DNA from: Agrobacterium tumefaciens
GTDB lineage: Bacteria > Pseudomonadota > Alphaproteobacteria > Rhizobiales > Rhizobiaceae
Reading direction: 5' to 3'
Length of the DNA stretch: 64,000 bases
NCBI GenBank assembly: GCA_017744915.1
Contig: JAGIAH010000017.1
Coordinates: 1-64,000, forward strand
Both the position numbers and the translations under genes were made by a program. The notes below the pieces were generated by a model, which saw only the letters and a list, made by a program, of their open reading frames with translations, ran no database searches and was not told where the DNA came from. Within the stretch, counting starts at the first letter, position 1, and each line of letters opens with the position of its first letter. This document shows positions 44,425-53,274 of the stretch, piece after piece.

Positions 44425-45894
44425 TCACCGCATCACGAAAGGATCGGGGATCGGATCGTCGGAGGTTCTGAGCCATATGGTCTTGGTGCGTGTGTAATCG
44501 AGCGCTGCCGCAAGCCCACCCTCACGGCCATCTCCTGAAAGGCCGAAGCCGCCAAAGGGCGCAATCGGCGAAACCGCGCGATAGGTGTTTACCCAGACGA
44601 TACCGGCGCGGATCGCCTTCATCAGGCGGTGAGCCCGTGTCAGGTTCTGCGTGAAGACGCCGGAGGCGAGGCCGTAGACCGTCTCATTGGCCAGCGCGAT
44701 GGCTTCCGCTTCGGTTTCGAAGGAAACGACCGAAAGAACAGGGCCGAAAAACTCCTTCTCCATCGAGGGGGATCGGATGCCGTCGCAATCGAGAATGGTC
44801 GGACGGTAGAAATAACCATCACCGTCAACGGGTGCGCCGCCTGTCACCACCTTGGCGCCGGCATCTACCGAAGCGGAAACCAGCGAAACGATGTGCTTCC
44901 TCTGACGCTCCGTTGCAAGCGGCCCCACTTCCGTCGCCATATCCAGCGGCGAACCGATGCGGATCGCCTCGGCCTTTGCCGCCAGAATCTGGAGGAAACG
45001 GTCCTTGACGCTTTTTTCGATGATCAGCCGCGAACCGGCAACGCAACTCTGGCCGGTCGCCGCGAAGATGCCTGCCACCTGGGCGTTGGCGGCACTTTCG
45101 AGATCGGCATCGGCAAAAACGAGAATCGGCGATTTACCGCCGAGTTCCAGTGATGTGGAGGCAAGGTTTTCCGCCGAGTTGCGAACGATGTGACGCGCCG
45201 TTTCCGGGCCGCCGGTAAACGCGATATGCGCGACCTTCGCATGGGTGGTAAGCGCATTGCCGCACGAGGCACCGAAACCGGTAACAACGTTGACGACACC
45301 AGCGGGAAAACCGGCCTCATGCACCAGCCGGGCAAATTCCAGAAGCGGTGCCGGCCCATCTTCCGATGCCTTGACGACGATGGTGCAGCCGGCGGCCAGC
45401 GCCGGACCGATCTTCACGGCGGCAAGGAAAAGCTGGCTGTTCCACGGCACGATTGCCGCGACGACACCAACCGGCTCGCGCCGCAGCCAGACATCCATAT
45501 CCGGCTTGTCGATCGGCAGGTAGGCGCCCTCGATCTTGTCGGCCAGACCCGCATAATAACGATAATAGTCAGCGACATAGGCGATCTGCGCCGAGGTTTC
45601 GCGGATGATCTTGCCGGTATCGCGGGTTTCAAGTTCAGCGAGCGTCTTCGCATTTTCCGCGACAAGATCAGCAAGGCGGTAAAGCAGCTTGCCGCGCTGC
45701 GTCGCCGTCAGTTTCGACCAGGCGACATCCTCGTAAAGCGCCCGATGCGCAGCCTCGACCGCGCGGCCGATATCCATCTCGCGGCTTTCCGGCATCTCAG
45801 CCCAGGGCTGGCCGGTTGCGGGATCGAGGCTCGAAAAACTCGCCTCGCCATCCTCGAAACGTCCATCGATATAGCACTGAAAACGGCGCATCAT
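44425..45894 (-). CDS. Aldehyde dehydrogenase (TgnC-like position)
   Basis: About 489 residues. The NAD-binding and catalytic residues are present: PWNSQLFLAAVKIGPALAAG, STSLELGGKSPILVFADADL with the Glu, and the catalytic Cys in IFAATGQSCVAGSRLIIEKS. The start is one of two consecutive ATGs, at 45894 or 45891. GGAG overlaps the stop codon of the preceding LLM gene. The upstream frame extension lies inside that gene and is unlikely to be used. In the trigonelline route an aldehyde dehydrogenase-type enzyme (TgnC) oxidises the ring-opened hydroxybutyrolactone form to N-methylformamido-methylene succinate. The order next to the LLM oxygenase fits this role. Confidence 0.85.
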   Translation of the reverse strand: MMRRFQCYIDGRFEDGEASFSSLDPATGQPWAEMPESREMDIGRAVEAAHRALYEDVAWSKLTATQRGKLLYRLADLVAENAKTLAELETRDTGKIIRETSAQIAYVADYYRYYAGLADKIEGAYLPIDKPDMDVWLRREPVGVVAAIVPWNSQLFLAAVKIGPALAAGCTIVVKASEDGPAPLLEFARLVHEAGFPAGVVNVVTGFGASCGNALTTHAKVAHIAFTGGPETARHIVRNSAENLASTSLELGGKSPILVFADADLESAANAQVAGIFAATGQSCVAGSRLIIEKSVKDRFLQILAAKAEAIRIGSPLDMATEVGPLATERQRKHIVSLVSASVDAGAKVVTGGAPVDGDGYFYRPTILDCDGIRSPSMEKEFFGPVLSVVSFETEAEAIALANETVYGLASGVFTQNLTRAHRLMKAIRAGIVWVNTYRAVSPIAPFGGFGLSGDGREGGLAAALDYTRTKTIWLRTSDDPIPDPFVMR

Positions 45895-45895
45895 C

Positions 45896-46936
45896 TTACT
45901 CCGCAAAAGCCGGCATGACATCGGACAGGAAACGTTCCAGCGACGCCTTCTTCCGCTCGAAACTCATGCCCGTATCGATCCAGAAGGAATATTCGTCATA
46001 ACCCATGGCCTCGTACGCCTTGAGCCGGGCAATGACCTCATCGGCATCGCCGACGACATTGTTCTTGCGCATGACATCGCCGGAAAGCATGGCATTTCCG
46101 GCAATATCCTCCGGTGCAATCCGCTCGATGAGCCCCTGATGAACCGGCTTCTCGTTTTTGAACCAGGCGAAGAAGTAATTGTAATAGACGCTCATCTCAT
46201 GAGCGGCCTGCGCGATATCGGCCTCGTCCGAACCGACATAGGTATGGCGCAGCAGCATGATTTTCGGGCGCTGCTTTTCCGGGTTCTTGGCGCAGGCATC
46301 GTTGAAGCGGCCCATCAGGGTTTCCACCTCATCGTCGCCCTGCCACAGCGGCGTCACCTGCACATTGCAATCATTGGCAACGGCAAATTCGTGAGAATTC
46401 GGATCGCGCGCCGCCACCCAGATCAGCGGAAACGGCTGCTGCAGCGGCTTGGGAGCGGAAGTCGTCGCCGGGAATTTGAAGAACTCGCCATCATGGGCGT
46501 AGTCGCCCGCCCACACGCCTTTGACGGCGGGGATCAGTTCACGCATGCGCTGTCCGGCGCCCCAGGCATCGAGGCCGGGAAGCAGCCGCTCATATTCGAA
46601 GGAATAGGCGCCGCGGGCAATGCCGATATCGAGACGGCCATCGCAGATGAGGTCCGTCATCGCCGCTTCGCCGGCAAGCTTGATCGGATGCCAGAAGGGC
46701 GCGATGATAGTGCCGGTACCAAGACGCGCCGTCTTCGTGCGACGAGCCAGATCGGCGATCGTCACGAAGGGGTTCGGGGCAATGGTGAAATCCATGCCGT
46801 GATGTTCGCCGGTCCAGATGGCATGCATGCCGCCGCGATCGGCGATTTCGCAAAGGGTAACGAACTCCTCATAGAGGGTCTTGTGATCCTGCGAGGCGTC
46901 CAGCCGCTCCATGTGGACGAAGAGCGAAAATTTCAT
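45896..46936 (-). CDS. LLM-class (bacterial luciferase-like) flavin monooxygenase, TgnB-like candidate
   Basis: A 346-residue flavin-dependent monooxygenase with a TIM barrel. Family markers are MKFSLFVHMERLDASQDHKT, HAIWTGEHHGMDFTIAPNPF, TARLGTGTIIAPFWHPIKLA and LDIGIARGAYSFEYERL. It needs reduced flavin from a partner, and a flavin reductase gene overlaps it by four bases (ATGA). TgnB, the oxygenase of trigonelline monooxygenase, is of this class. RutA-type pyrimidine oxygenases and type II Baeyer-Villiger enzymes are alternatives. Its neighbours (reductase, alpha/beta hydrolase, aldehyde dehydrogenase, succinate-semialdehyde dehydrogenase) match the Tgn set best. Confidence 0.85.
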   Translation of the reverse strand: MKFSLFVHMERLDASQDHKTLYEEFVTLCEIADRGGMHAIWTGEHHGMDFTIAPNPFVTIADLARRTKTARLGTGTIIAPFWHPIKLAGEAAMTDLICDGRLDIGIARGAYSFEYERLLPGLDAWGAGQRMRELIPAVKGVWAGDYAHDGEFFKFPATTSAPKPLQQPFPLIWVAARDPNSHEFAVANDCNVQVTPLWQGDDEVETLMGRFNDACAKNPEKQRPKIMLLRHTYVGSDEADIAQAAHEMSVYYNYFFAWFKNEKPVHQGLIERIAPEDIAGNAMLSGDVMRKNNVVGDADEVIARLKAYEAMGYDEYSFWIDTGMSFERKKASLERFLSDVMPAFAE

Positions 46937-47871
46937 GGGTTTGCCCCCTTCATGGAAATGGGATGGACCTTGCCGGCGGTCTCGCTGCCGACGTAGACGC
47001 CGAAATTGCCGATGGAGCTTTCCAGCGCGAAACGATTGACGATATCCGCCGTTGCGCCGGAGTCGAATTTTGCGGAGCCGAGCGCGCCGGGCGACAGGAA
47101 GCGACCCTGACGCGGTGCATCGTCACCCTCGGCAAGTGCGTGGTAGACGATATGCTGGCGGCCATCCGCCTTGTTTTCGTAAACCGAATAGAGAAAGCCT
47201 GTCCGGATCGACAATCCCGTTAGCTCTTCAAGCCGCGATGTCAGCGCAGCGACCGGATCGCCACCCGCCACAACACAGCCGGGAAGCGACAACACATCCT
47301 CGCCGACAAGGTAAATCTCGCCACGCCGTTCCAGCACCGCGCCGACGACGATTTCACCCTCAGCCGCCGCCGACACCGCCTTGGCGGCCAGCATCGGCGT
47401 GAAATAACCGCCACGCGCATAACCGAGACCATTCAGGCCGCTATTGTCGAAAGCACCGATACGACCAAGCAGGATGACATGGTCACCCGCCTCGATAACC
47501 TCCTGCATGGTGCACTCGAACCAGGCCGCGACATCGGCAAAGACGGGCGAACCCTGCGGCGCATCCGACCATTCGGCGGCAGCAAAACGATCCTCCACCG
47601 GGCGCGCGAAGGTATTGGACAGGTCTTTCTGGCTTTCCGACAAAATGTTGACGGCGAAGTTTTTCGCGCCGGTCATCGTCGCGAAATTGCGCGAGGTGCG
47701 TGCGAGGCAGATCAGGAGCAGCGGCGGATCGAGCGATACCGAAGTGAAGGAATTTGCGGTGAAGCCCACGGGCTTTCCCGCATCATCCCGCGTGGTCACG
47801 ATCGTTACTCCCGTTACGAAAGCGCCGAAGGCGTCGCGCAAGGTGCGCGGGTCAAGCGTTGCAACAGTCAT
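46933..47871 (-). CDS. Flavin reductase with C-terminal Nudix-like extension, TgnA-like candidate
   Basis: 312 residues, against about 170 for a simple flavin reductase. Residues 1-165 are the reductase domain: LRDAFGAFVTGVTIVTTRDD, GFTANSFTSVSLDPPLLLIC, NFAVNILSESQKDLSNTFAR. From about 190 a second domain reads VVGAVLERRGEIYLVGEDVL, LPGCVVAGGDPVAALTSRLE, ELTGL, which resembles a Nudix fold whose metal-binding box (normally REx2EExG) has lost most of its acidic residues. It probably supplies reduced flavin to the LLM oxygenase encoded next. The tail may sense a nucleotide or hold the partner. Its start overlaps the hydrolase stop (ATGA). Confidence 0.85.
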   Translation of the reverse strand: MTVATLDPRTLRDAFGAFVTGVTIVTTRDDAGKPVGFTANSFTSVSLDPPLLLICLARTSRNFATMTGAKNFAVNILSESQKDLSNTFARPVEDRFAAAEWSDAPQGSPVFADVAAWFECTMQEVIEAGDHVILLGRIGAFDNSGLNGLGYARGGYFTPMLAAKAVSAAAEGEIVVGAVLERRGEIYLVGEDVLSLPGCVVAGGDPVAALTSRLEELTGLSIRTGFLYSVYENKADGRQHIVYHALAEGDDAPRQGRFLSPGALGSAKFDSGATADIVNRFALESSIGNFGVYVGSETAGKVHPISMKGANP

Positions 47872-48713
47872 TGCGGCTCCTCCTCAATAGCCAGCCATTC
47901 GGCCATTAATGCATTGACAGTTTCAGGTGCGGTCAGATTGACCATATGCCGGTGCGCCTCGACGATACGAGCGTAACCGCGCGGCGTGATCGCCGCCATC
48001 TGCTCGGCCATCAGCGGCGTCGAATTCGGATCGTCAGAGCCGGTCAAAAACAGAGCCGGGCAGGTGACCGACGGCCAGCGATCGGCATAAGTCTCGTCAC
48101 CACCAGCAAAGGCCGTATAGGCAACCGCGTAACCTTCCGGGTCGACCATTTCCAGCCAGCCGCGTGTCAGTTCCCGCGCATGCTGGCTCTTGGCGTCATC
48201 GCCGAACCAGCGCAGCAGCGGGCCTTGCTTGTCGACGCCCTCGGTGCGGATGGCCTCAGCCCGCGCAAGCACCGCCGCCTTCGCCGCCGGATCACGGCGA
48301 TAGACACCGTTCAGGTAACCGACGCGCGCAATACGATCGCCGAAGCTCGCAGCGGCACCGCCGGAAATCAGCGCACCCATGGAATGCCCGGCGACATTGG
48401 CGCGGGTGATCCGCATATCGTCCAGAAAACGGCCGAACCACCCGACGAAATCCGTAAGCGTGCTGCCCGAAGGCAACCGTTCGCTGCCGCCATGACCAGG
48501 CATGTCGACCGCGATGACACGGTGCGTGCGGGAAAAGACGTCGATCTGCGGCTCCCAGGCCTCAAGCCGCATGCCGACGCCGTGGATGAGGATCAGCTCT
48601 TCTCCGGCACCGGCTTCGAAATAAGCCGCCCCACCCTCGGTCATCTTGCGAGGGAGCGCGGCAGCACCTGCCTTTGCAACATTGACCCGTGAGGTAGTGG
48701 CGGCCTCGTGCAT
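47868..48713 (-). CDS. Alpha/beta-fold hydrolase, TgnD-like candidate
   Basis: 281 residues from the ATG at 48713, which follows GAGGGTGACATCA. A TTG overlapping the previous stop at 48728 is the alternative. The oxyanion strip is ELILIHGVGMRLEAWEPQ, the nucleophile elbow is VAGHSMGALISGG, and the later Asp and His are in LTGSDDPNSTPL and VEAHRHMVNLTAPE. It should cleave a C-N or C-C bond of the ring-opened product. In trigonelline breakdown TgnD releases methylamine, formate and CO2 and yields succinate semialdehyde. The RutD-like aminoacrylate hydrolases are another relative. Confidence 0.85.
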   Translation of the reverse strand: MHEAATTSRVNVAKAGAAALPRKMTEGGAAYFEAGAGEELILIHGVGMRLEAWEPQIDVFSRTHRVIAVDMPGHGGSERLPSGSTLTDFVGWFGRFLDDMRITRANVAGHSMGALISGGAAASFGDRIARVGYLNGVYRRDPAAKAAVLARAEAIRTEGVDKQGPLLRWFGDDAKSQHARELTRGWLEMVDPEGYAVAYTAFAGGDETYADRWPSVTCPALFLTGSDDPNSTPLMAEQMAAITPRGYARIVEAHRHMVNLTAPETVNALMAEWLAIEEEPQ

Positions 48714-48724
48714 TGATGTCACCC

Positions 48725-49327
48725 TCAAACGCCGGCCGGATTGGCGACGTCCTGACCGAGATCCTGCAGATCCTGGTAACGATCGCCAATGCGGTGATGG
48801 GGCCGGCCGCCAACGGAAGCGCCGAGCGCCACGACAATCTCGTCCGCAGCCGGGGCATCGGGAATGGAAGTCTGTATGGTCAGATAATGCGAGCGACGAC
48901 CCTCGTCGTTCTTGTCCATCAGCGGGATCATGATCGGCGCATTGCCCGGACCACGGGTATTGCAGAAGGCGAGATAGGACTTGGCGCCCACCGCCTGACG
49001 ATAATGATTGCCGAAGCGTAGCGTGTGGATGAGCGCGGAGGCATGTTCGATCTCGCCGTCCAGCCCGACAACCGCCGCCTTGCCATAGGCCTCCACGGCC
49101 TCGCCAGAGCCAACGGCATCAAGGATCATCTTCGTCAGCAACTCCCCGAGCACCGGCGCACCAGCATGGATTTCCGGCTTCAGGTTTTCCACGAAGCCTT
49201 TTCCCGCCCAGGGATTTTTCACCACCGCAATCGCGCTGAACAGCTTCAGAGGCGTTGCGGCAGCCTTGCCTCCCTCAATCAACGTCGTTTCGACCTGCAG
49301 CAGGGTCTTGCGGATCTGGATGGACAT
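48725..49327 (-). CDS. AA_synth (DUF1185) family protein heading the catabolic operon
   Basis: 200 residues starting MSIQIRKTLLQVETTLIEGG. CGGAGAGA lies before this ATG. The frame opens seven codons earlier, nearer the operator. The segments AIAVVKNPWAGKGFVENLKP and DGEIEHASALIHTLRFGNHY place it in Pfam AA_synth (former DUF1185), for which no firm function is known to me. It is the first gene after a GntR-type operator and is probably co-transcribed with the hydrolase, reductase and oxygenase genes. It has no counterpart in the Acinetobacter tgn set that I recall, so it may do an unassigned step or replace one. Confidence 0.8.
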   Translation of the reverse strand: MSIQIRKTLLQVETTLIEGGKAAATPLKLFSAIAVVKNPWAGKGFVENLKPEIHAGAPVLGELLTKMILDAVGSGEAVEAYGKAAVVGLDGEIEHASALIHTLRFGNHYRQAVGAKSYLAFCNTRGPGNAPIMIPLMDKNDEGRRSHYLTIQTSIPDAPAADEIVVALGASVGGRPHHRIGDRYQDLQDLGQDVANPAGV

Positions 49328-49354
49328 GGGCGTTCTCTCCGTAAACATGATGTC

Positions 49355-49370
49355 TTATGGTATGCCATAA
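49355..49370. promoter_or_regulatory. GntR operator 1, upstream of the AA_synth operon
   Basis: TTATGGTATGCCATAA has perfect 6-base arms (TTATGG/CCATAA) around TATG. The core TGGTATGCCA matches TGGCATACCA and TGGCGTACCA at two other sites of this region. It lies 28 bases before the preferred ATG, in the usual place for repression. FadR-subfamily GntR proteins bind dyads of this size. Confidence 0.75.
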
Positions 49371-49444
49371 TATATGACTGTCAAGTGCCGCACGATTTTT
49401 CGTCAGAAAGTCGAAAATCATCAATCTTAACAGCAACTTATTGA

Positions 49445-50623
49445 CTAAAATTCCGCGACGCTTCCGTCATAGGCGAGCTCGTACAGTCGCGTCATTTCCG
49501 CAACTGTGGGCACTCGGGGGTTATTTGCCGGTGTGCCGGAAGCGAGGCCCTGGCGCACCATTTCCGGCACAAGGTCGACATAACGGCTCCTGTCGATGCC
49601 GAATTCTTGCGGGGTCGGCACCTTCAGCCGCCTGTTCAGTCCGATGAAAGCCTCAATCAGCTTCGCGCCGGCGATCTGGTCGCTATCGGCTGCGGTGGCA
49701 CAGCCAAGCGCCCGTGCGGCCGCCGCATAATGCGGAGGGGCGAAGTTCAGCGAAAACTGCGTGACCAGCGGCAGCACCATCGCATTCGACATGCCATGCG
49801 GCACATGGAAAAAGGCGCCGACCGGCCGGCTGAGGCCATGGATCAGTGCGGTGGACGTATTGGAGACGGCAAGCCCGGCGTGGGTTGCGCCCAGCATCAT
49901 CGCTTCACGCGCATCCCTGTCATCCGGGTTAACAGCCACTTTTTCAAGATTGGCGCCGATCAGCTTCAGCGCGGAAAGCGCCAGCGCCTCGGAATGGGCG
50001 TTGCCGTTGCGGTTCACCAGCGCCTCCAGCGCATGGGTCAGCGCATCGATGCCGGTATCGACCGTAACGCGATAAGGGCATGTCAGCGTCAGCTCATAAT
50101 CGATGATGGCCGCGACCGGCAAAGCGGCAGTGCCGAGGATCAGCATTTTTTCGCTGGCAGCCGTATCGGTAACAACGGCGGCACGGGTTACTTCAGAACC
50201 GGTTCCGGCCGTGGTGGGAATGGCAATCACCGGCATGACGGTGAAATCCACGATCCGCGGCACTTTCAGAGCCCGCAAATCCTCTCCGCTTGTTGCAACG
50301 ATAGCGCCCGCCTTGGCAGTATCCATGGCGCTGCCGCCGCCGAGTGCGACAAGACTGTCATGGCCGCCATCGGAAATACGTTTCACCAGAGCGGCGATGG
50401 ATATATCCGTCGGGTCTTCGACAACATCCGAGAACACGCCCGCTTCGATGCCTTCCTCGGCCAGCGCTTGCAAAAGCGCATTGGCATGGCCGAGCTTCTG
50501 CATCACGGGGTCGCAGACCAGCAGCGGGCGATGGACGCCAAGCGATTTTACCACGGCGGGTAATCGAAATCGGCTGCCGCCGCCGATGAGCATTTCGCGG
50601 GGCATCAGGACACGGTTTATCAT
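49445..50623 (-). CDS. Iron-containing alcohol dehydrogenase
   Basis: 392 residues. The nucleotide-binding GGGSAMDTAKAGAIV, the strand-turn IPTTAGTGSEVTRAAVVTD and the metal ligands in DTGIDALTHALEALVNRNGN and ALIHGLSRPVGAFFHVPHGM are all present, so unlike maleylacetate reductase this is a metal-dependent member. It likely interconverts a small hydroxy acid or alcohol and its aldehyde, such as 4-hydroxybutyrate and succinate semialdehyde. It follows the amino-acid-type ABC ATPase gene by 80 bases, so it may be the last gene of that GntR-controlled operon. Confidence 0.88.
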   Translation of the reverse strand: MINRVLMPREMLIGGGSRFRLPAVVKSLGVHRPLLVCDPVMQKLGHANALLQALAEEGIEAGVFSDVVEDPTDISIAALVKRISDGGHDSLVALGGGSAMDTAKAGAIVATSGEDLRALKVPRIVDFTVMPVIAIPTTAGTGSEVTRAAVVTDTAASEKMLILGTAALPVAAIIDYELTLTCPYRVTVDTGIDALTHALEALVNRNGNAHSEALALSALKLIGANLEKVAVNPDDRDAREAMMLGATHAGLAVSNTSTALIHGLSRPVGAFFHVPHGMSNAMVLPLVTQFSLNFAPPHYAAAARALGCATAADSDQIAGAKLIEAFIGLNRRLKVPTPQEFGIDRSRYVDLVPEMVRQGLASGTPANNPRVPTVAEMTRLYELAYDGSVAEF

Positions 50624-50703
50624 TGCGGTTCTCCGCCACTATCAGACTGCGTTGTTCGGAACGGCCGAAGCGGGTTTAGGCACCTGCTCCGGCATGCATG
50701 GAC

Positions 50704-51453
50704 CTAGTGGGCTAGGATTTTCGACAGGAAGGAACGCGCACGATCCGTTTTCGGATCGGTGAAGAAACTGTCACCCTCCCCGATCTCTACGATCTCGCCG
50801 CCATCCATGAAGACGATGCGGTCCGCCACCTTGCGGGCAAATCCCATCTCATGCGTCACCACCATCATCGTCATACCTTCCTGCGCCAGCGAAACCATGA
50901 CGTCGAGGACCTCGTTGATCATTTCCGGATCGAGCGCCGATGTCGGTTCATCGAAGAGCATGGCGACCGGGTCCATCGCCAGCGCGCGGGCAATGGCAAC
51001 ACGCTGCTGCTGCCCGCCCGACAATTGCCCGGGATATTTCTTGGCATGCGCCGTCAGCCCCACCCTCTCAAGCAGCGCATTGGCCTTGGCCAGCGCTTCC
51101 GCGGGTGAGCGGCCCAGAACCTTCTCCTGCCCGATGCAGAGATTTTCGAGGATCGTCATATGTGGGAAAAGTTCGAAATGCTGGAACACCATGCCCACCT
51201 TGGAGCGCAGTTTCGGCATGTCGGTCTTCGGGTTGGTCACCTCCACCCCGTTGACCATGATAACGCCGTTGCCGATCGTCTCCAGCGCGTTGACGCATTT
51301 GATCAGGGTCGATTTGCCGGAGCCGGATGGGCCGCAGATGACGACGACTTCACCCTTGGCGACATTCAGGCTGCAATTGGTCAGAACCTGAAAACTTGGC
51401 CCGTACCATTTATTGACGGATTGCAGTTCGATCATGCTGGTTGCTTGCGACAT
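50704..51453 (-). CDS. Polar amino acid-type ABC importer ATPase (GlnQ/HisP-like)
   Basis: 249 residues. Walker [19 protein letters not shown], the [21 protein letters not shown]-loop, signature [15 protein letters not shown], Walker [21 protein letters not shown] and [19 protein letters not shown] are textbook for polar amino acid importers. It couples to the permease encoded 11 bases upstream. Ligands of the class include amino acids, opines and betaine-like compounds. Confidence 0.93.
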   Translation of the reverse strand: MSQATSMIELQSVNKWYGPSFQVLTNCSLNVAKGEVVVICGPSGSGKSTLIKCVNALETIGNGVIMVNGVEVTNPKTDMPKLRSKVGMVFQHFELFPHMTILENLCIGQEKVLGRSPAEALAKANALLERVGLTAHAKKYPGQLSGGQQQRVAIARALAMDPVAMLFDEPTSALDPEMINEVLDVMVSLAQEGMTMMVVTHEMGFARKVADRIVFMDGGEIVEIGEGDSFFTDPKTDRARSFLSKILAH

Positions 51454-51464
51454 CGGACCGCTCC

Positions 51465-52166
51465 TTAATGTACATCAGTCGACATGGGGCCATAGGCCTT
51501 GCCGAACCGCTTCTCGATCCGGCGCTGGATCAGTTCCCAGGCGGTCGTCATGGCAAGGTAATAAAGGGCCGCGACCATGAAGAGCTCCAGAACAAGGAAC
51601 TTCTCCTGAATGAGCACCTGCGTGCGGCGCAGAAGCTCTTCCATGGAGATGATCGACGCGATCGACGTCGTCTTGAGCACGCCGTTGACGGAATTGCCGA
51701 GCGGCGGAATGATGATGCGGAAGGCCTGCGGGGCAACGATGTAGCGCATCACCTGCGCCTCGGTCATGCCGATGGCGCGCGCCGCATTGATCTGGCCTTT
51801 CGGAACGGCTGCGATACCCGCCCGGACGATCTCCGAGAGATAGGCGGCCTCACAGAGCGACAGGCCGATCAGCGTGGATTGCAGCACCGTCAGCTTGATG
51901 CCGATCTGCGGCAGGCCGGTATAGATGATGATGAGCTGCACCAGCAGCGGCGTGCCGCGAAAGATCCAGGTGTAGAAATAGGCCGGCCCGGACAGGATGC
52001 GGTATTTCGACATGCGCATGACAGCAATGACGAAGCCTAGCGCAAGACCCGCCGTCATGGCGAAGACCGTGAGGCCGAGCGTCACCAGCGCGCCCTCGAA
52101 CAGATAATAATTCGTCAGATATTCGAAGAAACCTTCCCAGTTCCAACCCTTCACGTCTTTCTCCAA
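51465..52166 (-). CDS. Polar amino acid-type ABC importer permease
   Basis: 233 residues, a HisM/GlnP-type permease: [40 protein letters not shown], and the coupling loop [20 protein letters not shown]. It is encoded as a single permease, which implies a homodimer. It lies between the binding-protein and ATPase genes and shares their operon. Confidence 0.92.
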   Translation of the reverse strand: MEKDVKGWNWEGFFEYLTNYYLFEGALVTLGLTVFAMTAGLALGFVIAVMRMSKYRILSGPAYFYTWIFRGTPLLVQLIIIYTGLPQIGIKLTVLQSTLIGLSLCEAAYLSEIVRAGIAAVPKGQINAARAIGMTEAQVMRYIVAPQAFRIIIPPLGNSVNGVLKTTSIASIISMEELLRRTQVLIQEKFLVLELFMVAALYYLAMTTAWELIQRRIEKRFGKAYGPMSTDVH

Positions 52167-52229
52167 TTCATGCGGGAACGGTCGCGGCGAAAGCTTTTCC
52201 GCCGCGATGACAGTTCAGATGGATGGAAT

Positions 52230-53090
52230 TCAGCCTTCCGGGCCGAGAACGGCGAGGTCGCCCGGCGCCATGCTGACGCCGTAACCGCCCATCAGCTTTT
52301 CGAGCGAACCGTCTGCCCTCATCTCCTTCAGCGCAGCGGAGACGGCATCGGCCACGTCCTTGCTGCCGAAAGAAAGCGAACCGGGGGTCGGATACATGCC
52401 TGATAGCGCGTGGGTGAATTCACCGCGATCCTGATATTGCTTGGCGACAGGATCGATAGAGACCGCCGCCTGCACCTGACCGGCGCGCAGCGCCTGATAA
52501 ACCGTCGCGTAGTTATCGAACAGATTGATCGTCATCGGCGCGAGACCGCGCTTCTTGAAGTCCTCGTTCAGTTCCTTGATCTTGCGCTCGGCATAACCGC
52601 CAATATCGGTGCTGACGGCCTTGCCCGCGAGATCATCGACCTTGGTGATGGGATCGGACGCGCCGACGGCCGTGGAAATGCTGATGGCAAGGTTTTCATA
52701 GGGGATCATGAACAGGATCTTGCGCCGCTCCGCCGTGACAAACAGGCCGGCGTTGATCATGTCCCAGCGCCCGCCCTGCAGACCCGGCACCATGGTGGCA
52801 TATTCAGTGCTGATATATTCCGGTTTCAGGCAGAGCCGCTTGGCGATCTCATATCCCAGCTCGATGCGCAGCCCTTTAAGGACACCCTGCTGATCGGCAT
52901 AGGCCATGGGCGGCAGGGTCGGGCTGGTCGCCATGACAAGATGACCGGGCTTGATGAGGTGGTCGTCGGATATTTTCGGCGTGCAGTCCTGTGCCACGGC
53001 GGCACCGGCAAAAAGAGTGAGTGCGGCACCAGCCAAGAGGGTTTTGGCGCGCACGGCTATGCATTTCCGGGAAATCGGATTCCAGTTCAT
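52230..53090 (-). CDS. Polar amino acid-type ABC importer substrate-binding protein (SBP family 3)
   Basis: 286 residues with a signal peptide (TLLAGAALTLFAGAAVAQD). The mature protein has the cluster 3 pattern: LVMATSPTLPPMAYADQQGV, LKGLRIELGYEIAKRLCLKP, GRWDMINAGLFVTAERRKIL, and the second lobe AVSTDIGGYAERKI with AAVSIDPVAKQY. The usual carboxylate-binding Arg is in the AERRK segment. A GntR operator sits about 28 bases before the ATG, so uptake is induced together with the catabolic operon. Confidence 0.9.
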   Translation of the reverse strand: MNWNPISRKCIAVRAKTLLAGAALTLFAGAAVAQDCTPKISDDHLIKPGHLVMATSPTLPPMAYADQQGVLKGLRIELGYEIAKRLCLKPEYISTEYATMVPGLQGGRWDMINAGLFVTAERRKILFMIPYENLAISISTAVGASDPITKVDDLAGKAVSTDIGGYAERKIKELNEDFKKRGLAPMTINLFDNYATVYQALRAGQVQAAVSIDPVAKQYQDRGEFTHALSGMYPTPGSLSFGSKDVADAVSAALKEMRADGSLEKLMGGYGVSMAPGDLAVLGPEG

Positions 53091-53117
53091 ATTAAGCTCC
53101 GCTCTTTATATTATTGA

Positions 53118-53133
53118 TTATGGCATACCATCA
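53118..53133. promoter_or_regulatory. GntR operator 2, upstream of the amino acid-type ABC operon
   Basis: TTATGGCATACCATCA with core TGGCATACCA, an exact dyad around CATA for five bases per arm (ATGG/CCAT plus T/A). It occupies the same distance to the ATG (about 28 bases) as operator 1. Confidence 0.75.
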
Positions 53134-53274
53134 CATCAAATGGTTTAGCCTGTCAAGAAGCGGAAAATTGATTTTCTAGATTATTGTAAAACAACAATAA
53201 AATAAGAAAAACCACATCCGTGCGGCTCCCGGCGGGAAGCCACAAGGATGGGTAGATCTCAGCCGAAAAATCCG

